A DNA stretch of 64,000 bases, taken from the NCBI GenBank assembly GCA_900542195.1, contig UQNA01000004.1:21594-85593 (forward strand), written 5' to 3'. Positions 50,851 to 59,829 of this stretch are shown here, piece after piece (the first letter of the stretch is position 1; every line of letters begins with the position of its first letter). Source of the DNA: an uncultured Sutterella sp. (GTDB lineage: Bacteria; Pseudomonadota; Gammaproteobacteria; Burkholderiales; Burkholderiaceae_F). Made by a program: the position numbers and the translations under genes. The notes beneath the pieces were generated by a model. That model did no database searches, was not told where the DNA came from, and saw nothing but the letters and a program-made list of their open reading frames with translations.

Positions 50851-52203
50851 TTAGAGTTTGACTGGAAGCGGAAGTGTCGGTGCGAGCCATGCGGAGCCGG
50901 AGCCTTGGAGAGGCTGACCGCCGCCGTTGACGCAACCGCCAGGACAGTTCATAACTTCAATGAAGTGCCAACGATCTTTATCTTCGTTGATGATCTTCAT
51001 CACTTTCTTAAGATCTTGGAGAGCACCGTTAACAACAGCGACGCGAAGTTCAAAAATCTCACCATTCTTAGCCTTCAAAGGAATTGGAATAGTGGCTTCA
51101 ACAAGTGAAGAATCGTAACCACGAACGCTGATGATGTCCGGGTTAGTCAATTCTTTACCGGAAAGAATGAAGTAAGCTGTACGAAGAGCAGCTTCCATAA
51201 CACCGCCGGATGCACCAAAGATAGTACCGGCACCGGTGTATTTTTCCATCTGCTTAACTTCGTGAGTTGTCGGCATTGTCAATGGATTGATGCCTTTGCG
51301 ACGAAGAACTTCAGCGATATCACGGGTGGTCAAGCTGTAGTCGATATCTGGGAAAGCAGGAGTATCTTTTGGAATTTCGCCGTGAGCGACATTCCACTTC
51401 CAGGCGTCAACGAATTCAGGACGGCTGGCTTCGTAAATCTTAGCTGTGCAAGGAGTGATAGATACCAAGACCATATCTCTCGGATCTTTTTTCCAAATAT
51501 GCTTGGCACCCCAGCTCTTAGCCAAAGCACCGCCCATTTGAATCGGGCTCTTTGTTGTAGAGACGTGAGGAATAGCGCTGGCGAAATTGATTTCCATATT
51601 TCTGACCCAGCCAGGGCAGCAACTTGTGAAGTGAGGAAGCGGATGGTGAGCCATCATATCAACTTCCGGACCTCTTTCTCCGAGAGCCCAGTATCTTACT
51701 TTCTTGATGAACTCAGTACCTTCTTCAAGAATTGTTTGGTCAGCAGTTTGGTTAACGTCATAGTTAACGAAGCCGGCCTTTTCAAGGGCGTTAAGCATCT
51801 GATCTGTGCAGAGATCGCCCGGTTGGCCTCCGAATTCTTCCGCTAAAGCGACGCGAACTGCAGGAGAGGGATGTGCAACAACGAACTTCTTCGGATCATC
51901 CAAAGCTTTGATCACATCATCAACGAAGCTCATTTGCTCGATAGCGCCGAACGGGCAGGCTACTAAGCATTGTCCGCAGCTTACACAAGCATTATCACGA
52001 ATCTTATGAATGGAACCAAGACCACCGTCGATAGCATCGACCGGGCAGAATTTTCTGCAGGTATCGCAACCTACACAGGTTTCTGAATTGATCTTGATGA
52101 TTCCTCTTAATTCACCTTTGCGGAAATTCCCCTGATAGTCGGGACCATCTTCTCCACGGCAACCCTGAGGCGGCCGGAAAGTGACTACTTCCATAGTTGT
52201 CAT
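50851..52203 (-). CDS. hydA: [FeFe] hydrogenase large subunit
   Basis: A 450-aa catalytic subunit. Two [4Fe-4S] clusters are bound by CVGCDTCRKFCP and CVSCGQCLVACP (about 45-90). The H-cluster motifs are TSCCPGW (L1), TPCTAKIYEASRPEF (L2) and MNCPGGCVNGGGQP (L3). The usual MPC of L2 reads TPC, and MAC of L3 reads MNC. The chain ends shortly after L3 because the small-subunit region is a separate gene, as in Desulfovibrio. It catalyses reversible H2 oxidation and has no signal, so it should be co-exported with HydB. The start at 52203 has GGAG 6 nt upstream; ATG at 52215 is possible. Confidence 0.95.
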   Translation of the reverse strand: MTTMEVVTFRPPQGCRGEDGPDYQGNFRKGELRGIIKINSETCVGCDTCRKFCPVDAIDGGLGSIHKIRDNACVSCGQCLVACPFGAIEQMSFVDDVIKALDDPKKFVVAHPSPAVRVALAEEFGGQPGDLCTDQMLNALEKAGFVNYDVNQTADQTILEEGTEFIKKVRYWALGERGPEVDMMAHHPLPHFTSCCPGWVRNMEINFASAIPHVSTTKSPIQMGGALAKSWGAKHIWKKDPRDMVLVSITPCTAKIYEASRPEFVDAWKWNVAHGEIPKDTPAFPDIDYSLTTRDIAEVLRRKGINPLTMPTTHEVKQMEKYTGAGTIFGASGGVMEAALRTAYFILSGKELTNPDIISVRGYDSSLVEATIPIPLKAKNGEIFELRVAVVNGALQDLKKVMKIINEDKDRWHFIEVMNCPGGCVNGGGQPLQGSGSAWLAPTLPLPVKL

Positions 52204-52453
52204 TGTTTGCTCCATAGGCTTGAAATGGGTGAGAAGAAAATAGCCGACATCGCTGGGATGTTATGTTAAAAATTTTCCCTAGTAGGTTACAGTCGGCAAC
52301 ATCTCAGACAGGATTGTAAAAAAAGATTCGTTTTGAAACAATGGAACTAAAACGAATATCCTAAGGGTATACGCCTAATTTCCCACCCCTTTTAAGGAAA
52401 TATTCGTGAAATCCCGCCTGAGTTTTGGTTTAGGTGGGTAATTTCAAATGTTA

Positions 52454-52486
52454 CATAACCTTTTTCTCAGATAGAAAAAAGTTATG
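52454..52486. repeat. 14-bp inverted repeat upstream of hydA
   Basis: CATAACCTTTTTCT (52454-52467) pairs with AGAAAAAAGTTATG (52473-52486) with a single mismatch and a 5-nt spacer. No T-run follows on the hydA strand. It could be an operator or an RNA hairpin in the hydA leader. Confidence 0.6.
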
Positions 52487-52581
52487 AGATTTCTGCCAGA
52501 AGTTTTGGTGCTTTCTGTGCTTCTGAAAAATCTTTCTATTATGAAAGCTCATTCATGACCTTACTTCGGCACCATGTAAAA

Positions 52582-52616
52582 GGCCGACTTTTGTGCACAA
52601 AAGCGCGTCGTCGGCC
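52582..52616 (-). terminator. Terminator of the radical SAM gene with a 16-bp palindrome in its loop
   Basis: On the reverse strand GGCCGAC/GTCGGCC form a 7-bp perfect stem followed by TTTTAC, about 50 nt after the stop codon. The loop contains the 16-bp palindrome CTTTTGTGCACAAAAG (52588-52603), so a second structure is possible. Confidence 0.65.
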
Positions 52617-52667
52617 AATAAAAACTTAGATTAAAGATCGACTTCTTTTTCGACAAAGAAATGCCGA

Positions 52668-54011
52668 TTACATATCTTCTTCTTTCAGCGGCTTTCTCAA
52701 TTCTGCACGGACATTATCCATTGCCGTGTAGAAGTCTTTCATCATTACCAGACCGAGGAGTTTACCTCTGTCAGTGATAATGAATTGATCCTTGTCTTCC
52801 GGATTTTCTTTTATAGCGCCTGCAAGCTTAAGGGCCAGTACCTCCTTCATTAAAGCCGTATCTAAACGGACGTTATGAACTTCTCGGAAGTATTTTCTGG
52901 AGAGACGCCCTGCAAACAAACCCAATAAGAGGCGATATTGAAGGATTTCGTGTTTAGAAAAAGTTCTCTTACGCTCTACTCCGTCTCGGCCGGAACCGAT
53001 ACGCTCGTTGTATCTTCTCAAAGAGAATGTATTAACGTACAAGGAATCCCCTAAGAAGCTGAATGCGCCTGAACCAATTCCTAAGTACTCATCGTTGTCG
53101 ATAACGTACTCGTCAAAACCTTCGTTATTGGCCTTACCAAAAGCCCAAGATGAAAGCTGGTTGTAGTGAGGAGCAACCGTATCCAAAATGATTCGGTATT
53201 GCTGAGCCATCACTTCCGGAGGAGAAGCTAAAGAATCTTTGACGCTGCGTTTGGTTTGGCTTGTGACCATCAAAGGATAAGTCGTAATCTGTCTGGGAGA
53301 CAGAGCTACTACTTTTTCCATATCGGAGCGAACGATCTCATCCGTTTGACCGCGGAAGCCGAAAATCATATCTACGTTGCAGATAGGGAAAATTTCTTTG
53401 GCTTTCAGAATGTTCTCATAAACCTCTTCTCCTGTTCCGAACTTATCCCTTTCAATCATCTTTAGGATATTGTCATCGAAGCTCTGTACCCCTACAGACA
53501 TACGATCGACAAGCCCTTTGAGATGAATGATATCCGGATTGGCCATAACCTGAGGATCGGTTTCACAAGAGACTTCGCCCATTGACGGGAAAAGCTTGCG
53601 GGCCAACTCAATAGTCTTGATCAGTTCGTCCATCAGAATAGTGGTGGTGCCACCTCCGACATACATGGACGTAAAGTTGTAGCCCAAGTCATGAACCATC
53701 TGCATTTCTTTGCGAAGGTTCACAAAGTACTCACGTGCTTTGTATTCTTTGAATAAGAACCGGTGGAAAGTACAGTAAGTGCACAACGTATTGCAGAACG
53801 GAACATGTGCATAAAGCATGTACTTGTGTCCGGGCTGCGGTTTCGGAAACTCCTTCAGAATGCAAGGATCCAAAACCAAATTTTTGTCCAATTGGTACTG
53901 CATTACTTTTTCCGTACCATAGATCATCCATTGCGGTGCCATGGCCTCGGAATGTAATTTCTTTTCACTGCCTTTGTAGGCAGATTTAATTGTGTCAGTT
54001 GATGCTTTCAT
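52668..54011 (-). CDS. HemN/HemW-like radical SAM protein
   Basis: A 447-aa radical SAM enzyme. The cluster motif is CNTLCTYC (C-x3-C-x2-C, about residues 73-80), followed by YVGGGTTTIL, the GGGTP-like SAM motif, then SVGVQSFDDNILK and VDMIFGFRGQT, all typical of the HemN/HemW/HutW group. The fourth Cys two residues after the motif, present in true HemN, is missing, which favours a haem chaperone or haem-linked function over coproporphyrinogen oxidation. It is encoded just upstream of hydA but ends with its own terminator. It is not HydE or HydG. Confidence 0.85.
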   Translation of the reverse strand: MKASTDTIKSAYKGSEKKLHSEAMAPQWMIYGTEKVMQYQLDKNLVLDPCILKEFPKPQPGHKYMLYAHVPFCNTLCTYCTFHRFLFKEYKAREYFVNLRKEMQMVHDLGYNFTSMYVGGGTTTILMDELIKTIELARKLFPSMGEVSCETDPQVMANPDIIHLKGLVDRMSVGVQSFDDNILKMIERDKFGTGEEVYENILKAKEIFPICNVDMIFGFRGQTDEIVRSDMEKVVALSPRQITTYPLMVTSQTKRSVKDSLASPPEVMAQQYRIILDTVAPHYNQLSSWAFGKANNEGFDEYVIDNDEYLGIGSGAFSFLGDSLYVNTFSLRRYNERIGSGRDGVERKRTFSKHEILQYRLLLGLFAGRLSRKYFREVHNVRLDTALMKEVLALKLAGAIKENPEDKDQFIITDRGKLLGLVMMKDFYTAMDNVRAELRKPLKEEDM

Positions 54012-54157
54012 AAATAACTTTTAGATTTTGGACAAAATTATACTTTTTCCGTATCGCCCACAGAATTTCAACAAAAAGATTAACCGTTCTGAAAAAAAGA
54101 GCGCAAAGACTGCCTTAATCGAGCATCCAAAATCACGAAATTTTCTCTGCTTTACGA

Positions 54158-55990
54158 TTAACGGCGTGCGCCTTTATACATGCTTTCAATAACTGTTCCG
54201 TATTTGGCCATCATGTTCTTGCGCTTAAGCTTCAATGTTGGTGTCAGCAACTCCTTCTCGATTGTCCATGGTTCTAAAGTGAGTGCGATATTCTTCGGAA
54301 CAGCGTATGCCGGAAAAGCCTTACATAGCTTCTTAACCTGTTTAAGGATGTATCCCTTAACTTCATGAGACTGAAGCGATTCATTGTTTGTAGGATCTAC
54401 GCCGAGCTTTTCGGCTAACTCTACCCACTTATCCTTGTCTAAAGACAGAAGTGTTGCAATGTAAGGGCGTCCGTCTCCGACTGCAAAACATTGGCTAATC
54501 AAAGGATCACATTCAATGGCGCTTTCAATGTCAACCGGAGAAATCTTCTCTCCCGTCGAAGTAACAAGAATCTCTTTGATTCGGCCCTTGATCTTCAGCC
54601 TTCCTTCGGAATCAAATTCTCCTTGGTCACCGGTATGAAGCCAACCGTCTTCGGTTAATGCTATTTTGGTGTCTTTTGCGCGATTCCAATAACCTTGCAT
54701 CACAAGGTCGCCCTTCACAAGAATTTCGTCTTTTTCGCCGATCTTGACCTGAACATCTTTGAGAAGTCTTCCCACTGTATTCGGATCATTATCTTCGACT
54801 TTATTACCGCAGATAATTGGACTGGTTTCAGTCATTCCATAACCTTGAATAACCGGTAGACCAAGACCGCAAAATACCTTAGCTACCTTTTCATTGAGGG
54901 AGGCGCCGCCGCTGATAGCAACTTTTAATTGTCCGCCGAATTGATCCTGTAATGTCTTTGAAATTTTCTTCTGGAATACTTTGCCCAAGTTTTTATCAAA
55001 GATGGCGGAGAAACCTCCTTCGTATGGAATCTTGTTCTTTCTGCAGAAATCTCTCCAGCCGACATTAACACCCCAGCTGAATAATTTCTGAGCGATGGGG
55101 CCTTTCTTCTTCAAAGCCTCTTGAAGTTTGCCGTAAATCCTTTCGTAGACTCTTGGAACCGAAATCAAAACATCCGGTTTAGCAATCTTGAAGTCATCTG
55201 CCAAATATTGAAGAGAACGATTGAAAATAATGGTGCTTCCAGTCGCTAGAGCCAGGTAATAACCGGCTGTCCTTTCAAACATGTGAGATAACGGAAGGAA
55301 GGACAAAAATTTTGCGCCGATTTCCGGTCTGACATGAGCAAGAGTAGAACGAACGTTGCTGGTAATATTTTTATGGGAGAGCATTACTCCTTTTGGCTTT
55401 CCGGTAGTGCCGGAGGTATAAACAATGCAGGCCAAATCGTGCTCCGTAGGCGCCGGAGGCAGAATCTCTTTCCCTGTTACGCTGCTAAGCCAATCTTTCA
55501 AGCTTTGAGCAATAGCGGCCGTTGAAAGATTGTCTTCCTGCGTAATAATAACTTTCTTTAATTTACTTAAATCGAAGCCCGCTTTTTGGATTTGCTCCCA
55601 CTTCTCCAATCTGTTGGTGATTAAGAAAGAAGCCTCGCTATCTTGCAGGATGTAAGCACTCGATGCCGGAGTATCGATGGCATGAAGAGGAACAGGAATC
55701 AGTCCGTTAGCCATAGCGGCTTGGTCAAAGCAAACTGCATCCACTCCATTGGGCAGAAGCATAGCTACTCTGGATCCCGGGTTAATTTGGCTGGCTGCAA
55801 AAGCTCGCTGCCATTCTTTAACTTTATTCGCGACTTCTTGATAAGTATAAGAAATCCATTTTTTTGTGGATTTATCAAACTCACGGAGAGCCTCGTCTTG
55901 CGGTCCTTTTTCTACTCGATTTTGAAAAAAATCACATAATGTATGTAACGAATCTAACGCACGGGCACGTTCTTCTTTAGTGTCTGTCAA
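54158..55990 (-). CDS. long-chain acyl-CoA synthetase (AMP-forming)
   Basis: A 610-aa adenylate-forming ligase of the FAA/FadD15 type that activates fatty acids to acyl-CoA. Motifs: YTSGTTGKPKGVMLSH (P-loop, about 190-205), GYGMTETSPII (about 385-395), TGDQGEFDSEGRLKIKGRIKE (about 453-473) and the C-terminal lysine region LTPTLKLKRK. The start codon is TTG at 55990 with GGAG 6 nt upstream. It is alone in its transcription unit. Confidence 0.9.
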   Translation of the reverse strand: MTDTKEERARALDSLHTLCDFFQNRVEKGPQDEALREFDKSTKKWISYTYQEVANKVKEWQRAFAASQINPGSRVAMLLPNGVDAVCFDQAAMANGLIPVPLHAIDTPASSAYILQDSEASFLITNRLEKWEQIQKAGFDLSKLKKVIITQEDNLSTAAIAQSLKDWLSSVTGKEILPPAPTEHDLACIVYTSGTTGKPKGVMLSHKNITSNVRSTLAHVRPEIGAKFLSFLPLSHMFERTAGYYLALATGSTIIFNRSLQYLADDFKIAKPDVLISVPRVYERIYGKLQEALKKKGPIAQKLFSWGVNVGWRDFCRKNKIPYEGGFSAIFDKNLGKVFQKKISKTLQDQFGGQLKVAISGGASLNEKVAKVFCGLGLPVIQGYGMTETSPIICGNKVEDNDPNTVGRLLKDVQVKIGEKDEILVKGDLVMQGYWNRAKDTKIALTEDGWLHTGDQGEFDSEGRLKIKGRIKEILVTSTGEKISPVDIESAIECDPLISQCFAVGDGRPYIATLLSLDKDKWVELAEKLGVDPTNNESLQSHEVKGYILKQVKKLCKAFPAYAVPKNIALTLEPWTIEKELLTPTLKLKRKNMMAKYGTVIESMYKGARR

Positions 55991-56161
55991 GACCTTCTCC
56001 TACACTTCTCCTATTTTCTCTCGTAGCTTAAGAGAAATTTTGCTTTTACAACGGGCGAAATTTTAAGGGTATTTACTTATATTTTCGTTATGTCGAAATA
56101 AAGATAAGAATCCGTATCTCTCCAATCCCAATCCTCCGGAAGCATTAAAACTTCGGCCATG

Positions 56162-56197
56162 AAAAATGACCGCTTTACCAAAAGACAGAGCGGTCAT
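56162..56197 (-). terminator. Terminator after the Pro/Gly-rich gene
   Basis: On the reverse strand, ATGACCGCT pairs with AGCGGTCAT (9 bp, 14-nt loop) and is followed by TTTTTC, about 30 nt after the stop codon of the Pro/Gly-rich protein. Confidence 0.75.
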
Positions 56198-56226
56198 ATT
56201 TTTCGACAATCAATATTACATTGGTT

Positions 56227-56778
56227 TTACGGCACCGTTGTTGCCTGCCATCCTGACGGACATTCCGTCACATAAGGGTAGAAGTTCTTAGATGCTTGGC
56301 ACCAATACATAACATTACCTGAGCCGACTGACGGAGTGACGGCAACCGGAGGAGCCACTACTACGGGAGGTGCGACTACTGCAGGAGGCGAGACAACTAC
56401 CGGAGCAGAAGGCACAATATAGTTAGGAGGCACATAAGTCGGTGTAGGCGGCACATAAACCGTTGTCGGAGGGGGCGTACTGACGGAATTGGCAATCGCA
56501 CCTGCGACTCCAAGTCCTAACCCTATCGCCAGAGCACCTCCTAAAACATCGGCACCCCAATGATGTCTTGGTGGTCTGGGACCAGGACCGGGCCTAAAGC
56601 CGGGACCTGGGCCTCCGGGTCCAGGACCGGGTCTGAAACCTGGGCCAGGGCCTCCGGGACCGGGTCTAAAACCGGGTCCTCCGGGAGGAGGTCCGGGCGG
56701 TCTTGCTAAACCGTCTGTACAGAGCGTAAAGGCGCAGCAAGCAACAAATGCAAGCTGAACTGCTGTTTTAGTTTTCAT
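56227..56778 (-). CDS. Pro/Gly-rich exported protein of unknown function
   Basis: A 183-aa protein with a Sec signal peptide (about 25 residues, cut near GLA), then a repetitive region of PGPGGPGPGFRPGP units (about 27-75), one glycine-zipper-like hydrophobic helix (GGALAIGLGLGVAGAIANS, about 80-100), a Pro/Val-rich stretch (about 103-150) and a C-terminal motif with two Cys (YWCQASKNFYPYVTECPSGW). The C-terminal motif recurs in small envelope proteins of proteobacteria, recalled from memory. Surface or membrane anchoring is plausible. No function is assigned. Confidence 0.8.
   Translation of the reverse strand: MKTKTAVQLAFVACCAFTLCTDGLARPPGPPPGGPGFRPGPGGPGPGFRPGPGPGGPGPGFRPGPGPRPPRHHWGADVLGGALAIGLGLGVAGAIANSVSTPPPTTVYVPPTPTYVPPNYIVPSAPVVVSPPAVVAPPVVVAPPVAVTPSVGSGNVMYWCQASKNFYPYVTECPSGWQATTVP
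56577..56705 (-). repeat. Tandem repeats coding PGPGFRPGPG units
   Basis: The DNA of the Pro/Gly-rich gene holds about three imperfect tandem copies of a G/C-rich unit of roughly 39-45 bp (for example around 56580-56660), encoding repeated GPGFRPGPGPG. Such repeats can change in number by slippage. Confidence 0.7.
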
Positions 56779-56874
56779 CCTTGCACCCCTGATAAGTTAA
56801 ATAATTACTTCCAATTGTGCACTTGTTTGAAAGACTTGAACAGCCTTAGCGTCCAAATTAAACAATCTTTACGA

Positions 56875-58698
56875 TTAATTTTTAGAGAAAGAGGCCTTCT
56901 TCTGATCCAGCTCTTCCCATCGAGCGTATTTCTTTTCCAACAGATCCGAGATTTCCGCCATTCTCTTATTGGTATTGGCAAAAAACTCAGGCGTTTTCTT
57001 TTCCGAGCTCTCCCCGCTCATCGATGCTATTAGTTGTTCTTGTTCCGCTTCCAGACTTTCAATTTCGGACGGAAGCTTCTCCAACTCCATATTTTCCTTA
57101 TAGGAGAGTTTTGTAGGCTTACCTTTTTCCCTTACTTGAGCAGGTTTGGATGCCGGCTTCTTTTCCTCAGCACATTTCTCTAGTACTTCCCGATGACGAA
57201 GCCATTCTTCATAACCTCCGACATAAGAAGTCCAGACTCCTTTACTGTCAGGAGCAATTACAAAGGAGGCGACATTGTCCATGAAGGTCTGGTCATGAGA
57301 CACAAGAATAATTGTTCCTTGATAATTGCTCAAAGTATCTTCGAGCATTTCTAAGGATTCAATATCCAGGTCGTTGGTCGGCTCGTCCATGACCAGCAAA
57401 TTTGCCGGTTTTGCAAAGAGCTTAGCTAAGAGCAAACGATTCTTTTCCCCGCCGGACAAACTTGAAACTTTGACATTGGCACGATGAGGAGGGAATAAAA
57501 AGTCGCCGAGGTAACCGATAACATGCTTCCTTTGGCCGTTGACTTCAACCCAGTCAGAACCCGGAGATACAGTCTCAACCAAAGTTTTCTCAGGATTAAG
57601 CTCAGCTCGAAGCTGATCAAAGTAGGCCACTTCCAAGTTTGTTCCCAGACGGACCTTACCGCTTGTCGGCTCAAGCTTGCCAAGAATGACCTTAATTAAA
57701 GAGCTCTTACCAACACCGTTCGGACCAATCAATCCGAGCTTATCTCCCCTCATTAAACGGAGATTCAGATTTTTAATAAGAGTTCTTTCTCCGAAACTCA
57801 GGCAAACATCTTCGAGTTCGGCCACCATCTTTCCGCTTTTTTCACCTGCATCTAAAGCAAGCTTGGCGGTACCTATGCGATCCCTTCTGGCTTCGCGTTC
57901 CCGACGAATCTGCTCCAGTCTCCGTACTCGACCTTCATTTCTGGTTCTGCGGGCTTCGATACCCTTGCGAATCCAGACCTCTTCCTGAGCCCAAAACTTA
58001 TCAAACTGGCTGCGGGCCTTTTCTTCAGCCTCAAGCTCTTCATTTTTTCTTTTTTCGTAAGCTTCGAAGTTGCCCGGATAAGTTCTCAGGTCTCCGCGAT
58101 CGAGCTCAAGAATTTGCTGAGCAACTTTATTTAAGAACGAGCGGTCGTGAGTAATAGTCACGAGTGTGCGGTTCTTTCGGAAATTACTGAGAATAAGCTC
58201 TTCAAGTTTGAAAATTGCATCAATATCCAAGTGGTTGGTAGGTTCGTCCAACAAAAGAAGCTGCGGTTCCAGTGCAAAAGCCAGAGCTAAGGCTCCTTTT
58301 TTCTTCTCGCCTCCGGAAATACTTTCAGGAGACGCATCTGCATTCAGTCCAAACAAATGGATATATTCATTGAGCTTTGAAATGACCTCCCAACGGTGCA
58401 CTTCATCACCTATCTCATCAATCTTTCCTCTCTTGAGCAGAGCATCGTAGACGGTGGCCGCTTCCGGATAAACCGGGTCTTGCTCGACGTAAATAGCTCT
58501 TAAACCCTTAGCAACGTTTCTCTTGCCCGCATCTAATTTTTCGACACCGGCCAGAACCTTCAGCAAAGAACTTTTCCCGGTTCCGTTGCGGCCGATAAGT
58601 CCAAAGCGCTGGCCTTCCTCAATAGTCAAATTAACCTTGTCAAGCAGAGGAGCGTCTCCCCACGCGAGATGAGCATCTTGTAAAGTTTGAAGAATCAT
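56875..58698 (-). CDS. uup: ABC-F ATPase Uup
   Basis: A 607-aa cytosolic protein with two ABC modules and no membrane part. First module: GRNGTGKSS, SGGEKKKGALA and LLLDEPTNHLDID; second: GPNGVGKSS, SGGEKNRLLLA and LLVMDEPTNDLDIE. An ABC-F linker joins the two. The C-terminal region (about 520-607) is a charged coiled coil as in Uup, which binds DNA and ribosomes and affects precise excision of transposons. It overlaps the upstream LpoA-like gene by 4 bp (ATGA). Confidence 0.93.
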   Translation of the reverse strand: MILQTLQDAHLAWGDAPLLDKVNLTIEEGQRFGLIGRNGTGKSSLLKVLAGVEKLDAGKRNVAKGLRAIYVEQDPVYPEAATVYDALLKRGKIDEIGDEVHRWEVISKLNEYIHLFGLNADASPESISGGEKKKGALALAFALEPQLLLLDEPTNHLDIDAIFKLEELILSNFRKNRTLVTITHDRSFLNKVAQQILELDRGDLRTYPGNFEAYEKRKNEELEAEEKARSQFDKFWAQEEVWIRKGIEARRTRNEGRVRRLEQIRREREARRDRIGTAKLALDAGEKSGKMVAELEDVCLSFGERTLIKNLNLRLMRGDKLGLIGPNGVGKSSLIKVILGKLEPTSGKVRLGTNLEVAYFDQLRAELNPEKTLVETVSPGSDWVEVNGQRKHVIGYLGDFLFPPHRANVKVSSLSGGEKNRLLLAKLFAKPANLLVMDEPTNDLDIESLEMLEDTLSNYQGTIILVSHDQTFMDNVASFVIAPDSKGVWTSYVGGYEEWLRHREVLEKCAEEKKPASKPAQVREKGKPTKLSYKENMELEKLPSEIESLEAEQEQLIASMSGESSEKKTPEFFANTNKRMAEISDLLEKKYARWEELDQKKASFSKN

Positions 58699-59828
58699 AG
58701 GCCGGCCTCTTCCGCGCTTTCTTCAAAGGCTACATCATCAGCCAAGTCGCGCTTTGGAGTAACAACCGTTTTGTCCAGAGTCCTTTTTGCGCTGCTGCTG
58801 GTCTTCTTATCGAAATGAATCTTTCCGCTCAGGCCATCTTCAAGATCGATTTGATCTTGCCACTCAAGCCAACTCTTTCCGAGAGCCCAAGCATCCACAC
58901 CAACTGCAAAAAGATGTCGGTCATCGCTGTTGAGCTTAAGAAGGATTGGTCTGTACTTCAAATAATTTTGATGACTCAGCTGAGTAATCGCCGGTATTTC
59001 CAATGTCACCATACCGGTTAAATCATTAGCCTGTGTCTGGGAAGTCATTACGTCATTAGTTCGATAAGGATTGGTGTAGCTAGTCCCGAATACCGGCAGC
59101 TCAGGAGGAAGATACGGCCGGATGAGGCTAGCCTGCTGCGGATTCATAGCGAAAAAAGCTCCTCTAAAGCTTTTTCCTCTCATCTCAGTCCTCAAATAAG
59201 AAATTTGTTCGGTACTTACGTGGCGTATTTCACCGACTGAGCCATTTTTGCTCAATTCATCCACAATAGCTCTTGCAACTCTTTCGTCATAGCTATTGGG
59301 AGTGGCCAACACTACGAAATCTCCTATTGGGTTCTTAGCTGTATTTTCAAGAGCCACTTTAACTAATTGCTCAACTTCGCTTTCGATAGCTACGTCGATG
59401 CTCATAAAAAGCTCAGGCTGAACGGCAGAATCAGTTTTGTTGATGGCCACAACCGGAAGCGGAAGATAAGGGAGGCTTGCGATTTTATCTACTGAAGTCT
59501 TTAAAACCGGTCCAATCATCAGCATCGCTTTCGTATCAGCCGCATGATTAAGAACCTCCAGGACATTGCCTGATTCGCTTATTTCATATTTGACAAGCTC
59601 ATAGCGGTCCTCGTCTTCTTTGAATGCTGCTTCCACTCCGTGGATTAAAGGAGCAGTAGCGGCCGCAAGGCTGCTGTTTTGAGGAGGCACCATCAACCCG
59701 ACCTTTATTTTCCCCGTCGGTTCTGAGGTTGAAACTGCCGCTTCTTGAGCGTTAACCAAGTTCTGACCCATTAATGAGAGTAGGCTTAATGTAACGAAAC
59801 AAACTTTGTTCAAAAGTGTAGAGGACAC
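58695..59828 (-). CDS. LpoA/LppC-like penicillin-binding-protein activator
   Basis: A 377-aa exported protein with a periplasmic binding-protein fold of the LppC type (KVGLMVPPQ, IHGVEAAFKE, MLMIGPVLKTSV, LFAVGVDAWAL). LpoA in E. coli activates PBP1a; this protein is much shorter because it lacks the N-terminal TPR part. It has a signal peptide (cut near VNA) but no lipobox Cys. The GTG at 59828 is preferred because GGAG lies 6 nt upstream. It is divergent from rsmI, as in E. coli, with only one base between start codons. Confidence 0.82.
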   Translation of the reverse strand: MSSTLLNKVCFVTLSLLSLMGQNLVNAQEAAVSTSEPTGKIKVGLMVPPQNSSLAAATAPLIHGVEAAFKEDEDRYELVKYEISESGNVLEVLNHAADTKAMLMIGPVLKTSVDKIASLPYLPLPVVAINKTDSAVQPELFMSIDVAIESEVEQLVKVALENTAKNPIGDFVVLATPNSYDERVARAIVDELSKNGSVGEIRHVSTEQISYLRTEMRGKSFRGAFFAMNPQQASLIRPYLPPELPVFGTSYTNPYRTNDVMTSQTQANDLTGMVTLEIPAITQLSHQNYLKYRPILLKLNSDDRHLFAVGVDAWALGKSWLEWQDQIDLEDGLSGKIHFDKKTSSSAKRTLDKTVVTPKRDLADDVAFEESAEEAGL

Positions 59829-59829
59829 A

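Larger units (their letters stand above)
52204..52667. other. Structured non-coding region between hydA and the radical SAM gene
   Basis: About 460 bases with no credible gene. It holds, in order, a GAAAT-CCCGCCT / AGGTGGG-TA-ATTTC near-palindrome (52408-52445), a 14-bp inverted repeat with one mismatch (52454-52486) and a palindrome-containing terminator (52582-52616). The hydA promoter must lie here. No FNR-type TTGAT-N4-ATCAA site was found. Confidence 0.6.

Noticed and set aside
52216..52667. CRISPR-like repeats upstream of hydA
   Set aside because: The repeats are single inverted pairs, not regularly spaced direct repeats with spacers.
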